Source: Allorhodopirellula heiligendammensis | Lineage (GTDB): Bacteria; Planctomycetota; Planctomycetia; Pirellulales; Pirellulaceae | NCBI RefSeq assembly: GCF_007860105.1 | Contig: NZ_SJPU01000002.1 | Coordinates: 146,837 to 210,836 of the forward strand | Length of the DNA stretch: 64,000 nucleotides | Direction of reading: 5' to 3' | In this document: positions 30,274-39,265 of the stretch, piece by piece | Layout of the letters: each line of letters begins with the position of its first letter | Position numbering within the stretch: the first letter of the stretch is position 1 | Notes under the pieces: generated by a model | Database searches by the model: none | What the model saw: only the letters and a program-made list of their open reading frames with translations | What the model was told of the DNA's origin: nothing | Program-made: the position numbers and the translations under genes

Positions 30274-30363
30274 GAGTAGGCGTGTCTCTCCGAGACGCGC
30301 GTCCGAGACATAGCCCCGTGTCTCCGATACATATGCCCGAGTCTCGGAGAGACTCGGCTACTC
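30274..30363. repeat. REP-like inverted repeat element, family A copy 1
   Basis: The left arm at 30274-30296 (GAGTAGGCGTGTCTCTCC...) and the right arm at 30341-30363 (...GGAGAGACTCGGCTACTC) are near-perfect inverted repeats of 23 nt. Between them lie degenerate inner arms, so the element can fold into two hairpins. A second copy occurs at 42211-42323. It sits between the groEL2 terminator and dnaJ. No transposase is adjacent. Confidence 0.85.
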
Positions 30364-30419
30364 ACCGCGGGTATCTGTTCATCCAGGCCTTCAAATCCCC
30401 TTCACTTGCACCCGGTTCC

Positions 30420-31580
30420 ATGGCAACCAAGACTTGTTACTACGAGATCCTCCGCGTCGAGCGATCTTCCACCAAGCAACAGATTGATCGTGCCTACCGC
30501 AAGCTAGCGATTAAGTACCACCCTGATTCCAACAAGGGTGAAGACGCCGTGGCACGCTTCAAGGAAGCGACCGAAGCCTACGAGGTACTCAGTGATCAGT
30601 CGAAGCGGTCTCGCTATGATCAGTATGGACACGCGGGCGTCGAAGGCTCCACGCAACAGTACGGAGACGTCGAAGACATTTTTGAAGCTTTCGGCGATCT
30701 CTTTGGCGGCGGCTTCGGGGACTTTTTTGGTGGCGGAGGTCGTCGCGGAGGTGGTGGTCGCAAACGTGTCCGACGCGGTGCCGATGTTCGCTGTGATGTT
30801 TCTTTAACTCTTGAGGAAGCTGCGCGGGGTTGTCATAAGGACATCTCGTTCCGCCGCCGAGTCGCCTGCGACACCTGCGACGGCAGTGGAGCCGCTCCCG
30901 GCAGTGAACCGGTCACCTGCACGATGTGCGGCGGACATGGCCAAGTCATCCAGTCGGCGGGCATTCTCCGCGTCCAAACGACGTGCCCCACCTGTCAGGG
31001 TGCGGGAAAACAGATCAGCCAACCCTGTGGGAACTGCCGAGGCACAGGCTTGCAGAACGAAAAGGCCGAACTGAATGTAGAGATCCCTGCCGGCGTCGAC
31101 GATGGCATGCGTGTGCGACTGCAGGGCGAAGGCGAACCGAGCCCCGATGGCGGACCAGCAGGTGACTGCTATTGCTTCATCGCGGTCAAGCCACACAGTC
31201 TATTCAAACGCGATGGCAAGCATCTCGTTCTGCAACTGCCGATCGCCTATGCCCAAGCGGCACTGGGAGCGGAAATTGAGGTTCCTACGCTCAACGGTCC
31301 TCATCAACTCACCGTTCCTGCAGGCACGCAGAGCGGTGAAGTGTTTACCGTTCGTGGGCAAGGCATCGTGGATCACCGCAGTGGCCGCAATGGCGATCTG
31401 CTCGTCCAAGTATTTATTGAAGTGCCGAAGAAGCTCAGTTCCGAGCAAGAAAAAATATTGCGTCAACTCGCCGACCTCGATCACGAGGCCGTCCTGCCTC
31501 AGCGAACCTCCTTTCTAGACAAACTCAGGCATTTTTTTGATCCTGAACCTGAAATCACGTCGGACACAAAATCATCATGA
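30420..31580 (+). CDS. dnaJ: DnaJ (Hsp40) co-chaperone
   Basis: The start at ATG 30420 gives 386 residues; an upstream extension of the frame would run through the repeat element and is discarded. The J domain has HPD at 34-36. A Gly/Phe-rich linker follows near 84-125 (FGGGFGDFFGGGG), then four zinc-finger motifs CxxCxGxG (CDTCDGSG, CTMCGGHG, CPTCQGAG, CGNCRGTG) and the C-terminal client-binding domains. DnaJ delivers unfolded proteins to DnaK and stimulates its ATPase. Its stop overlaps the grpE start (ATGA), so the two are translationally coupled. dnaK itself is not in the window. Confidence 0.96.
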   Translation: MATKTCYYEILRVERSSTKQQIDRAYRKLAIKYHPDSNKGEDAVARFKEATEAYEVLSDQSKRSRYDQYGHAGVEGSTQQYGDVEDIFEAFGDLFGGGFGDFFGGGGRRGGGGRKRVRRGADVRCDVSLTLEEAARGCHKDISFRRRVACDTCDGSGAAPGSEPVTCTMCGGHGQVIQSAGILRVQTTCPTCQGAGKQISQPCGNCRGTGLQNEKAELNVEIPAGVDDGMRVRLQGEGEPSPDGGPAGDCYCFIAVKPHSLFKRDGKHLVLQLPIAYAQAALGAEIEVPTLNGPHQLTVPAGTQSGEVFTVRGQGIVDHRSGRNGDLLVQVFIEVPKKLSSEQEKILRQLADLDHEAVLPQRTSFLDKLRHFFDPEPEITSDTKSS

Positions 31581-32167
31581 ACGAAACCCAATCTCACCCT
31601 GAAGACGATGTTGACTTTGGCGGCGACATCCAAGCGCAGAACGAAGTTGAATCGGCAACCGATCAGGCACACGAATCTCTCGACGCGCCAGAGACGCGCG
31701 ACGAGGAAATGATCCGCTTGCGGGCTGATGTCGATGCGGCGGATAAGCGCGTACTGCAAGCTCAAGCGGACGCGGAAAACTTCCGCAAGCGGATGCGACG
31801 TGACTACGAAGATCAATTGAAGTTTGCCGCGATGCCGCTGATCAACGACATCCTCCAAGTCCGCGACAACCTCCACCGCGCCATCGATGCCGCTGGAGCG
31901 AGCGGCGACGGCGGAACCTCGGCCGGCCTACGGGATGGCGTTGCAATGGTCGTCAAACAACTTGACGATACGCTGGCCAAGTATGGCGTCGAACCGATCC
32001 CCGCTGAGGGCGAAGAGTTCGACCCAAACTATCACGAAGCGATCTCACAAATGCCGCACCCCGAGATTGAATCTGGCAAGGTCGCCCATGTCGCCGGCGG
32101 TGGGTTCCGTATGCACGGACGAGTCATCCGCCCCGCGCAAGTCGTCGTCAGCACGGGCGCTCCGTAG
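31577..32167 (+). CDS. grpE: GrpE nucleotide exchange factor
   Basis: A 196-residue protein with an acidic N-terminus, a long helix (RADVDAADKRVLQAQADAEN then FRKRMRRDYE) and the C-terminal beta domain with EFDPNYHEAISQMPHPE, GKVAHVAGGGFRMHGRVIRPA. GrpE releases ADP from DnaK. It begins inside the dnaJ stop codon (4-nt overlap). Length and motif order are typical. Confidence 0.95.
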   Translation: MNETQSHPEDDVDFGGDIQAQNEVESATDQAHESLDAPETRDEEMIRLRADVDAADKRVLQAQADAENFRKRMRRDYEDQLKFAAMPLINDILQVRDNLHRAIDAAGASGDGGTSAGLRDGVAMVVKQLDDTLAKYGVEPIPAEGEEFDPNYHEAISQMPHPEIESGKVAHVAGGGFRMHGRVIRPAQVVVSTGAP

Positions 32168-32199
32168 CCACTTTTCTACATGGTTTTACGCAACGTCTT

Positions 32200-32224
32200 C
32201 CTGCCCGAACGCGGTTCGGGCAGG
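32200..32224 (+). terminator. strong hairpin downstream of grpE
   Basis: A perfect 11-bp stem with a 3-nt loop (CCTGCCCGAAC GCG GTTCGGGCAGG) begins 32 bp after the grpE stop. No T-run follows, so it may end transcription with help or protect the 3' end. Confidence 0.6.
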
Positions 32225-32392
32225 GTCGCATCACGCGTCGGAGGGTCGAGGTACGGCGACACACAGCTTTTGGGTCGATCTACGACACAGCCTGCCTTCG
32301 CCAACGGATCGCCAAGACGTTGGTGAACACGCGCCAGTGGACGCTCCTCAAACACGGATCGCGGCGTTGCGCGGCGGCGCCGCCCTTCGCTC

Positions 32393-32445
32393 ATGAAGGT
32401 GTCCGGTACCTTCTTATCGGCTCCTGATGAAAGGTATCCGGTACC
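32393..32445. repeat. two GGTACC-centred direct repeat units
   Basis: ATGAAGGTGTCCGGTACC (32393-32410) and ATGAAAGGTATCCGGTACC (32427-32445) are direct repeats 16 bp apart. The first also forms an inverted repeat AAGGT...ACCTT. They resemble REP-type intergenic repeats or the end of a transposable element. No transposase gene is next to them. Confidence 0.6.
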
Positions 32446-32546
32446 ATGATCGAAAAAGACATCTTTCGGGCCCATTTTGACCTGGGCGAAGCGACGCGAC
32501 AATTAATAGCAGTCGAATGTCGCACAGACCTCTGGAAATCGAATGG

Positions 32547-32741
32547 TTACGTCTCCTGCAACACAGAGTGATGATTCACCTTGCAAATATCAACGGGACC
32601 CAAAGAGCCACAATACTCAAGATCGTCGTCGCAGTCGGGTCCAGTGTCAGGCGGTTGGGCAACAACGTTCCCCACAACCGCCACTGTGCCGATGAACGCA
32701 CCGATGATGGCAAACTGATAGGCAAGAGTGACGCGGATCAT
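32547..32741 (-). CDS. possible small exported protein (64 aa)
   Basis: From ATG 32741 the frame codes a hydrophobic N-terminus that would serve as a signal peptide, followed by a short acidic, Cys-containing region (PDCDDDLEYCGS). No ribosome site is clear and no family was recognised. The evidence is only the signal-like composition. Confidence 0.25.
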   Translation of the reverse strand: MIRVTLAYQFAIIGAFIGTVAVVGNVVAQPPDTGPDCDDDLEYCGSLGPVDICKVNHHSVLQET

Positions 32742-32830
32742 TCTCGCGACACCCGGCTGCCGACCGGGCGGAAACAGACAATATTCGCCACGACGGATTC
32801 CTGAGAGGGGTGGGACTCACAGGAGGATTC

Positions 32831-32938
32831 ATGAAAGAACAAACCGCGCATCCACGCGCAAGACGATTCCGGTCCGAGCCAGACGCGACTTTGGTTTGGC
32901 AGAGGCGAGTCCTGCTCGCGTCACAGGCGAATCCCTAG
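32831..32938 (+). CDS. possible small basic protein (35 aa) with perfect Shine-Dalgarno
   Basis: AGGAGG lies five bases before an ATG that opens a 35-codon frame ending in TAG. The peptide is basic (HPRARRFRS, QRRVLLASQ). The ribosome binding site is the strongest in this part of the window. The peptide matches nothing I know, and a chance match cannot be excluded. Confidence 0.3.
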   Translation: MKEQTAHPRARRFRSEPDATLVWQRRVLLASQANP

Positions 32939-33055
32939 ACATTCTGTCGCCTGAAAGCTACCGTAGAGTCGGTGCCGTGCTGGACTGCTTCGCAGTCGCC
33001 ACCCATCTCGCTTTTTTCGATTCCTCAGCCCATCTCTCTGCGTTGTAACACGACG

Positions 33056-33355
33056 ATGCCCACTTACGATTACTTGTGCGAAGCCTGCGGCCATACGTTG
33101 GAAATTTTTCAAGGCATCCATGACGAGCCAGAAACTAAGTGCCCGGCTTGCAAAAAGAAAAAACTCAAACGGCAATTCGGAACTGGAGCCGCGATCGTCT
33201 TCAAGGGCAGCGGTTTTTATCAAACCGACTATCGCAGCGACAGTTACAAAAAAGGCGCCAAGGCCGAGGCGAAAAAATCAGAGTCAGCGAGCAAGCCCGA
33301 AAAATCATCGGGCAAAGAATCCAAATCCAGTACCCCAGCTAAGAAAGCGGAATAG
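33056..33355 (+). CDS. FmdB-type zinc ribbon protein
   Basis: A 99-residue protein starting MPTYDYLCEACGH, the hallmark of the FmdB/CxxC_CxxC_SSSS regulatory protein family. Two Cys pairs (CEAC near 9-12 and CPAC near 30-33) form one zinc ribbon. The C-terminal 40 residues are a Lys/Ser/Ala-rich disordered tail. Members are small predicted nucleic-acid or regulatory proteins of unproven function. It is monocistronic here. Confidence 0.85.
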   Translation: MPTYDYLCEACGHTLEIFQGIHDEPETKCPACKKKKLKRQFGTGAAIVFKGSGFYQTDYRSDSYKKGAKAEAKKSESASKPEKSSGKESKSSTPAKKAE

Positions 33356-33402
33356 GCTGCTGAATCCTGGCAAAATGACAGATGGTTTTCTGTCGTGCGG
33401 CG

Positions 33403-33669
33403 ATGAAGCAGACTAATCTGGCAGTCTCGCGAGCAGTCTGGATTCTGCTCACTATTCTCCTGGCAAACTCGCTGGTGAGCCTGCGTTTCTCCCAGGGGCG
33501 AGAACTGGTCGAAGACGCCAGAGCCCCACGCAATCGTTCGAGCTGCGTGGCGTCGATTTTGGACGGGCATGCCGTTCCCCTGCCGCGACTGATTCAGATG
33601 TCAACCTTAGCTAAAGTCTGGAGACAGCACGAGAGGACGCCCCGTTTGATCTCGGTGGGATCCAGTTAG
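33403..33669 (+). CDS. hypothetical small membrane-anchored protein (88 aa)
   Basis: From ATG 33403 the product starts with a basic residue and a hydrophobic segment (AVWILLTILLANSLVSL), then a soluble region. The frame also opens at ATG 33382. No ribosome site stands out and no domain is recognised. It lies 47 bp after the FmdB-type gene on the same strand. Confidence 0.35.
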   Translation: MKQTNLAVSRAVWILLTILLANSLVSLRFSQGRELVEDARAPRNRSSCVASILDGHAVPLPRLIQMSTLAKVWRQHERTPRLISVGSS

Positions 33670-33748
33670 AGAACTAGTTCCGCAGTCACCCATAACAGGT
33701 CTGCTCTATTGCAATACTGCCAGCCACACAGGAACGATTATTCCGCAC

Positions 33749-33816
33749 GTAGGATGGAACCATCGTCCCATCCGGGATTCCGTTGATGCACGCTCGGGAC
33801 AATGGTCCCAAGCTAC
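33749..33816. repeat. REP-like inverted repeat element, family B
   Basis: Left arm GTAGGATGGAACCATCGTCC (33749 on) and right arm GGGACAATGGTCCCAAGCTA (33796 on) are 21-nt inverted repeats matching at 17 positions, separated by 26 nt. Each arm also contains internal complementarity (GGATGG...CCATCC; GGGAC...GTCCC). It lies just downstream of pgi. Confidence 0.7.
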
Positions 33817-33836
33817 TAAGCAGGTTGCCAGTCGCC

Positions 33837-35462
33837 CTACTTCATTTTCCGATACCGCTCGATCAACGCGTTCGTCGAGCTATCGTGATCGAGCACGGAG
33901 TCAGCATCAACCGCCAGTTCGGGAATGATTGCTTTGGCAAGCACCTTGCCGAGTTCGACGCCCCATTGATCGAAGGCGTCGATGTTCCAGACCACACTTT
34001 GCACGTAGACGCTGTGTTCGTAGAGTGCGACGAGTTTGCCCAACATCGCGGGCGACATCCGCTCGGCGACGATGGTGTTTGACGGACGGTTGCCTTCGAA
34101 TACACGGTGGGGCACCAACCAATCCTGCGTGCCTTCGCTGCGAACTTCGGCATCTGTTTTTCCAAAAGCCAGTGCTTCGCTTTGTGCCAGCACGTTGGCG
34201 ATCAAGATATCGTGATGGTCCCCGATGGGATTGAGCGATTTCGCGAACGCAATGAAATCGCAGGGAATCAGTCGCGTCCCTTGATGAATCAACTGATAGA
34301 ACGAATGCTGACCGTTCGTGCCAGGCTCGCCCCAGTAAATCAATCCGGTTTGGTAGTCGACAGGTCGCCCATCGACGGTCGTCGACTTGCCATTGCTCTC
34401 CATGGTGAGCTGTTGCAGGTAGGCAGGGAATCGTTTGAGGTATTGCTCGTAAGGCAGCACGGCGGTGGTTTCGACACCGAAGAAATTGGCATACCACACC
34501 GAGAGCATGCCCATCAGGACCGGCAAATTCTCCTCCAACGGGGCGTTGCGGAAATGTTCATCCATTTCATGGAATCCCGCGAGCATGTCCCGGAATCCTG
34601 CGGGGCCGATCGCCAACATCGTCGACAATCCTATTGCCGACTCCATCGAATAGCGACCGCCAACCCAGTCCCAGAATTCAAACATATTGGCCGTATCGAT
34701 TCCGAACTCGCTGACCTTCTCGGCATTGGTCGACAGCGCCACAAAGTGCTTGGCCACCGCGGACTCGTCGCCGCCGATGCGGTGCAAGAGCCACTGCCGA
34801 GCCGTGTTGGCATTGGTCATCGTTTCGATCGTGGTGAAGGTCTTCGATGCCACGATGAACAGCGTCTCCATCGGGTCGAGATCCGCCACCGCTTCAGCAA
34901 AATCGGTTGCATCGACGTTACTGACGAAGCGAAAGTTGAGTTCCCGAGCACTGAAATACTTCAGCGATTCATAGGCCATCACTGGGCCCAAGTCGGAACC
35001 GCCGATGCCAATGTTGACGATGTTGCGAATCGGCAGGCCGCTATGGCCGACCCACTCGCCGCCGCGGACGCAATCACAAAAAGCAGCCATCTTGTCGAGC
35101 ACCGCATGGACATCGGGGATGACATTCTCGCCATCAACCACGACCGACGTTCCCGCCGGCGCCCGCAGGGCGGTGTGCAGTACTGCGCGACCTTCGGTCA
35201 AATTGATTTTCTCACCGGAGAACATGGCCTCAATCGCCTCGGGCAACTCACACCCGCGAGCTAAATCGATGAGCAACCCCATCGTTTCGTCCGTGATGCG
35301 GTTCTTGGAATAGTCCAGGTACAGCCCCACTGCCTCCAGGGATAGTTTACTGCCACGCTCTGCCTCTTCGGCGAACAAGTCGCGAAGATGCTTGCCTTGG
35401 ATCGCGTCGTAGTGCTCGGCGAGAGCCCGGTACTGCGGCAGGTTTTTGAGAGTGTCAGTCAT
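33837..35462 (-). CDS. pgi: glucose-6-phosphate isomerase
   Basis: From ATG 35462 the product has 541 residues, typical for the long bacterial Pgi. Both family signatures are present: [17 protein letters not shown] and [20 protein letters not shown], plus the catalytic Glu in MESNGKS and the C-terminal active-site Lys in [11 protein letters not shown]. It interconverts glucose-6-phosphate and fructose-6-phosphate in the cytoplasm for glycolysis and sugar-nucleotide supply. The frame extends nine codons upstream to 35489 without good reason to use them. It is downstream of the polysaccharide pair on the same strand, 66 bp from it. Confidence 0.96.
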   Translation of the reverse strand: MTDTLKNLPQYRALAEHYDAIQGKHLRDLFAEEAERGSKLSLEAVGLYLDYSKNRITDETMGLLIDLARGCELPEAIEAMFSGEKINLTEGRAVLHTALRAPAGTSVVVDGENVIPDVHAVLDKMAAFCDCVRGGEWVGHSGLPIRNIVNIGIGGSDLGPVMAYESLKYFSARELNFRFVSNVDATDFAEAVADLDPMETLFIVASKTFTTIETMTNANTARQWLLHRIGGDESAVAKHFVALSTNAEKVSEFGIDTANMFEFWDWVGGRYSMESAIGLSTMLAIGPAGFRDMLAGFHEMDEHFRNAPLEENLPVLMGMLSVWYANFFGVETTAVLPYEQYLKRFPAYLQQLTMESNGKSTTVDGRPVDYQTGLIYWGEPGTNGQHSFYQLIHQGTRLIPCDFIAFAKSLNPIGDHHDILIANVLAQSEALAFGKTDAEVRSEGTQDWLVPHRVFEGNRPSNTIVAERMSPAMLGKLVALYEHSVYVQSVVWNIDAFDQWGVELGKVLAKAIIPELAVDADSVLDHDSSTNALIERYRKMK

Positions 35463-35528
35463 GGTTGGCTTTACAGTGGAAGGGTGCAAGAGGAGAGGCG
35501 ACCGCCAACTTCATTCTGCGCGATTTCG

Positions 35529-38096
35529 CTACTGCGGACCATCCGCCTGCCCACGTAGAACTTCCGCTGCCGGAGCACGAACAGGTGCCGCCAAAGCAGC
35601 TTGGCCAATCACGCGAGCAGGCAGAATTGGCTGCAATTCGAGTTTGCGTGTAACCATCTCCCCCGACGCCGCCAACTGCTCAGCGCGAGCGACCAGTTGG
35701 CCTGCTGAGTCACCGTCGACAGGTACGCCTTGGGCGGTCAACTCGCGGACAATTTCGGCTCGCTGGGCAACGAGAGCTTCCTGAGTCGGCGATCGAGAAA
35801 TTGCCCTTGAAAAAATCTCGTTGGCCTGGATGAGGTCGGTTGTGCGCCCGCCGACCTGATATCGCTGAACCATTGTCTCGCCGATAGCTCGCAACAGCGT
35901 CGGGTTATTGCCGGCACGCAAAATGGCATCAGCGAGCGCTGCCTCGGCAACTTGCGAGGGGCCATCTAACGGGGTCCCCGACATCGCCAATCTCCGCAAC
36001 CATTTGCGGTTCTCGATCTCCGCTAGCCAAACAGCCGCATCCTGTGCGAGCGGATCATTCTGCAGTGCAGTTCGCAAAGTCGATTCGGCCTGGGTGATGC
36101 GATGAGTATTGAGCTGCCGGGATGCCTCCGCCATGGCGGCATGCGTCGCCCGGACGGGACTAAATGAGAAGTGCACCAAGACGACAACCAAACCAAGCCA
36201 CACGAAACCGAGCGCGAAGGAGGGAAGCCAAAACTGCCATTCCTTTACTCTTGGTGATTGCGAATTGTCTCCTGCGATGAATCCCTGCCATGGCACGCTG
36301 GTGGCGATTCCCGCCAACCAGAGCAGGACAATGCTCACGCCCGGAATGGTCCAACCGCCTGAGAAGCATAAATGCACCAAGCCGCACGCCGTTGCGGCGG
36401 CAGCAATCTCCCGGCATTGGCGCATCGTCAAACCGGTGGCACCCGATGGACTCGCCTGCCACCATATCCCCATCACAATCAGCGCAGCAGGAATCGCATA
36501 TTGGTGGGCTTCGAAATCCGGCAACGAATCACTAAGAATTCCGTAATACCAAACTGCCAGTAAACCCACGCATGCTCCAATCGCCATCGCCACTGCAATC
36601 GCGCCACCGCAGTCTCGCCGCAGCAGAATCGCGTGATGTGCTGATTCTGCTCGCGTTCTGTCAGGCACGACCGATCCACTCTCTCGCTCATTGACCAGTC
36701 GCATCGAGCTGCGGTAAGCCGCGTATCCCGCAATCAAACCAGCCGTCAGTAATACAGCCGCCGTCCAACCACCACACGCCAAAGTTTCGATGATGAAATT
36801 GTGAGGCTCCGCAATCATTTCATGCCCTTGAACATCACGATACTTCTGGTAGACAAGCTGAAAATTGCCAGGCCCGGTACCGAACCACGGACGATCAACA
36901 ACCATCTCCAGTGCCGTTCGCCAGTACAGTAAACGCAAGTGGAGTGTTGCGCGAGCGCCCTGGGCAAACTGGCCGAGCCACGTATCGGCGCCGGATTGCC
37001 ACCATGCCACGACCGCGGCGAAGCCAAGTCCAATCATGCACGTCAGGACGATACGGACCGGTCGCCTCGACCGAATCCAGACTGCCGACATGGTGTACCA
37101 CGTTCCAATAAACACGACCGACAGCACCCCGCTGCGGCTACCGGTCGCCATGAGTGCGATGATCAACAGGCCGAGCACACCGCTCAGCAACGCCACCAGA
37201 ACCATTTTCTTGTGCTTCACACCTACAGCATCGTCGCCTGCCCTTTGGCCACCATCCTCGGCAACCTGTGGCATGCTCGTCGTCGACGACCATCGATCGC
37301 TTTGAAACCAGCCCAATAGACACACCAGACAGCCACCGCAAAGGGTTGCCATCATCGCCAGCGGACCCGCGAGCGAATTGGCCAGTGCAAAGGTCGCGGT
37401 CGGGCCACCGTCTCGCAATCGATTCTCGTAGATCATTCGGGCCGCCGAACCCGCCGGTGCGTAGAGTCCGATCATCTCAAGTGCACCGTCTGGATCCCGA
37501 AGATACTCCCGCATCGTCTCTGGTAGTGATACATAGTGTTGGTGCAACGCATGCACAGCCAGCAGCGTCGCCAGTCCCAACATCAATCCAAACACTGCGA
37601 CGATACGATCGGGTCTCGCCATCAATCGTCGCATCACCACCAGAAAGCCGGCTGCCGCGATCCACCACCAGCCTTCGTTCGTCGCCGCACGCAAGTCACC
37701 TCCCACGTCCGGCGATGATGCCGAGAAGACGCCCGCGGTCACCCAGGCAGACAGGAACACCCAGCTGGCTAGCCCGCATGCGCAAACATCTAGCCACCAA
37801 GACGATTGGCGAACGTCCAGCACTGGCCTGATCCGCGAAACGATTGCCCCAGCGAACACCCATATCATCCACGAACAGGTCAAGCCCAATGAGCCTCCCT
37901 GCTCAACAGCAGTCGAATCGGCGGGATAGTACGTCGTCCAAACCAGTAAGGCTGCAGCGGTTGCCAATGTGACTAGAACAGAGACATCACGCCAACGCAT
38001 CCGCCCACTGGCGTTATTAAGTCGCTTCAGTTGGGGAGCGGTTGCATCAACTGCCTGCCGAGAGGCGGAGGGCTTCCTGTCAAATTTGCGACTCAC
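35529..38096 (-). CDS. O-antigen ligase/polymerase family membrane protein with TPR-like tail
   Basis: An 855-residue protein with about 12-14 hydrophobic segments in the first 620 residues. The Wzy/WaaL-type motif lies in the middle (FGTGPGNFQLVYQKYRD, then EPHNFIIETLACGGW), with the large outer loop before it. The last ~230 residues are soluble and helical with TPR-like pairs (ESTLRTALQNDPLAQDAAVW). Family members polymerise or ligate lipid-linked glycans at the outer face of the inner membrane. The start ATG overlaps the stop of the upstream glycosyltransferase gene (4-nt overlap), so the two form a surface polysaccharide unit. Exact substrate is unknown. Confidence 0.85.
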   Translation of the reverse strand: MSRKFDRKPSASRQAVDATAPQLKRLNNASGRMRWRDVSVLVTLATAAALLVWTTYYPADSTAVEQGGSLGLTCSWMIWVFAGAIVSRIRPVLDVRQSSWWLDVCACGLASWVFLSAWVTAGVFSASSPDVGGDLRAATNEGWWWIAAAGFLVVMRRLMARPDRIVAVFGLMLGLATLLAVHALHQHYVSLPETMREYLRDPDGALEMIGLYAPAGSAARMIYENRLRDGGPTATFALANSLAGPLAMMATLCGGCLVCLLGWFQSDRWSSTTSMPQVAEDGGQRAGDDAVGVKHKKMVLVALLSGVLGLLIIALMATGSRSGVLSVVFIGTWYTMSAVWIRSRRPVRIVLTCMIGLGFAAVVAWWQSGADTWLGQFAQGARATLHLRLLYWRTALEMVVDRPWFGTGPGNFQLVYQKYRDVQGHEMIAEPHNFIIETLACGGWTAAVLLTAGLIAGYAAYRSSMRLVNERESGSVVPDRTRAESAHHAILLRRDCGGAIAVAMAIGACVGLLAVWYYGILSDSLPDFEAHQYAIPAALIVMGIWWQASPSGATGLTMRQCREIAAAATACGLVHLCFSGGWTIPGVSIVLLWLAGIATSVPWQGFIAGDNSQSPRVKEWQFWLPSFALGFVWLGLVVVLVHFSFSPVRATHAAMAEASRQLNTHRITQAESTLRTALQNDPLAQDAAVWLAEIENRKWLRRLAMSGTPLDGPSQVAEAALADAILRAGNNPTLLRAIGETMVQRYQVGGRTTDLIQANEIFSRAISRSPTQEALVAQRAEIVRELTAQGVPVDGDSAGQLVARAEQLAASGEMVTRKLELQPILPARVIGQAALAAPVRAPAAEVLRGQADGPQ

Positions 38097-39265
38097 GACT
38101 TCGATCGCCGACTGCGAGTCGATTCCAGAATTGCGACCAGCGTCAGCATGCAGCCCACGATCCCCAACACCATGATCGCCTGCACCGTGTCAACGTGCGT
38201 GAGCAACACCGCGGAGAGCCCGCAAGTCGCGGTGATCAGATGAATCGTCGCCACCGCGGCGGTACGTGACAATCCGAGTTCGACGAGCCTGTGCGACAGA
38301 TGGCTATGGTCCCCCTGAAACAAACTGCGGCCCTCACGCATGCGGATCCATAACACCGTCATCATGTCATAGAGCGGAACCGCCATCGCGCATAGCGGCG
38401 CCAGCACCGCGTGCGGTCGCAGCGAACCGTCGGGTGCTGGTCCGCCCACGAACGTCGCCATCAACATCGAAACGGCGATCAAGAAGCCCACGAAGTAGCT
38501 GCCCCCGTCGCCCATAAATATCTTCGCTGGCGGGCGATTGTGAAAAAGGAATCCTACCAGGGCCCCGGCGACAACAGCTAACAACGCTGCCACGAGCAAT
38601 TGAGGGTGATGGGTATCTGGATCCGGCGTCGTCAACATCACCACCGCCATCGCGCCCGCAATGATCGCTGCGATACCGCCTGAGAGCGCATCCATATTGT
38701 CGAGCATGTTGAATGAATTGATCACGGCAACAATCCACAATACCGACAGTGACTTCGTCAGCCAGCCTGCCTGGAAGTACGCGGTCAATTCAATTCCCAG
38801 TCCATGGACGACTGCGGCGGCAATCCCAAATTGCACGCCCAATCGAACGATCACGGACAATCCCCGGCGATCGTCCCACAAGCCCAATACCAGCAATACC
38901 GTACCTGCGGCTAGCAACCACAGCACGTCGCCAGCACGTGACCACACCCCCTCCGCATGCGTGGTCGCGGCAGTCCAAAGTGCCTCAATCTGCAAATCCG
39001 CCATCCGTCGCTGCCAATCGGGATCCCCGGCAGCGTCCTGCAGCCACCAGGCGGCCAGGAGTGCCAGACCGACCGTACCGGCAACCCCCAGATAAATTCC
39101 TATCCCGCCGCCCAAGGGAGTCGGCACGGTGTGGCTGCTATGCCCGCCCGGCCGATCGAGCAACCCCAGTCCTTGCGCAAATCGCCGCACCGGAAAGAGC
39201 ACCAATCCACTGATCACTCCCGCGATTCCAGCAGCCGCCAATACGAGCACGACGGTAGCGGACAT
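38093..39265 (-). CDS. WecA/MraY-type undecaprenyl-phosphate sugar-1-phosphate transferase
   Basis: About 390 residues from ATG 39265 (MSATVVLVLAAAGIAG); earlier in-frame starts reach 39391. The protein has about ten membrane segments. Family motifs are present: NMLDNMDALSGG (Mg/substrate loop), FMGDGGSYFVGF and the His-rich loop GDHSHLSHRLVE. It transfers a HexNAc-1-phosphate to undecaprenyl phosphate, starting lipid-linked glycan synthesis. HSHLSHR suits the WecA group better than MraY. It is translationally coupled with the O-antigen ligase-like gene. Confidence 0.9.
   Translation of the reverse strand: MSATVVLVLAAAGIAGVISGLVLFPVRRFAQGLGLLDRPGGHSSHTVPTPLGGGIGIYLGVAGTVGLALLAAWWLQDAAGDPDWQRRMADLQIEALWTAATTHAEGVWSRAGDVLWLLAAGTVLLVLGLWDDRRGLSVIVRLGVQFGIAAAVVHGLGIELTAYFQAGWLTKSLSVLWIVAVINSFNMLDNMDALSGGIAAIIAGAMAVVMLTTPDPDTHHPQLLVAALLAVVAGALVGFLFHNRPPAKIFMGDGGSYFVGFLIAVSMLMATFVGGPAPDGSLRPHAVLAPLCAMAVPLYDMMTVLWIRMREGRSLFQGDHSHLSHRLVELGLSRTAAVATIHLITATCGLSAVLLTHVDTVQAIMVLGIVGCMLTLVAILESTRSRRSKS

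Larger units (their letters stand above)
32225..32830. other. poorly coding stretch after grpE
   Basis: About 600 bp with no gene that can be supported well. It holds two near-identical GGTACC-centred repeat units (32393-32445) and, on the minus strand at 32547-32741, a 64-codon ATG frame. The latter reads like a signal peptide (YQFAIIGAFIGTVAVVGNVV) followed by a Cys/Asp-rich peptide but lacks a ribosome binding site. It could be a decayed gene remnant or a real small exported protein. Confidence 0.4.

Noticed and set aside
30282-30419. 46-codon N-terminal extension of dnaJ
   Set aside because: It would translate the REP-like element; the J domain starts normally at ATG 30420.
32176-32502. 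108-codon minus-strand frame after grpE
   Set aside because: It reads through hairpin and repeat sequences and looks like random GC-rich coding.
34107-35264. 385-codon open frame antisense to pgi
   Set aside because: Shadow of a well identified gene, with Arg/His-rich unnatural translation and no ribosome site.
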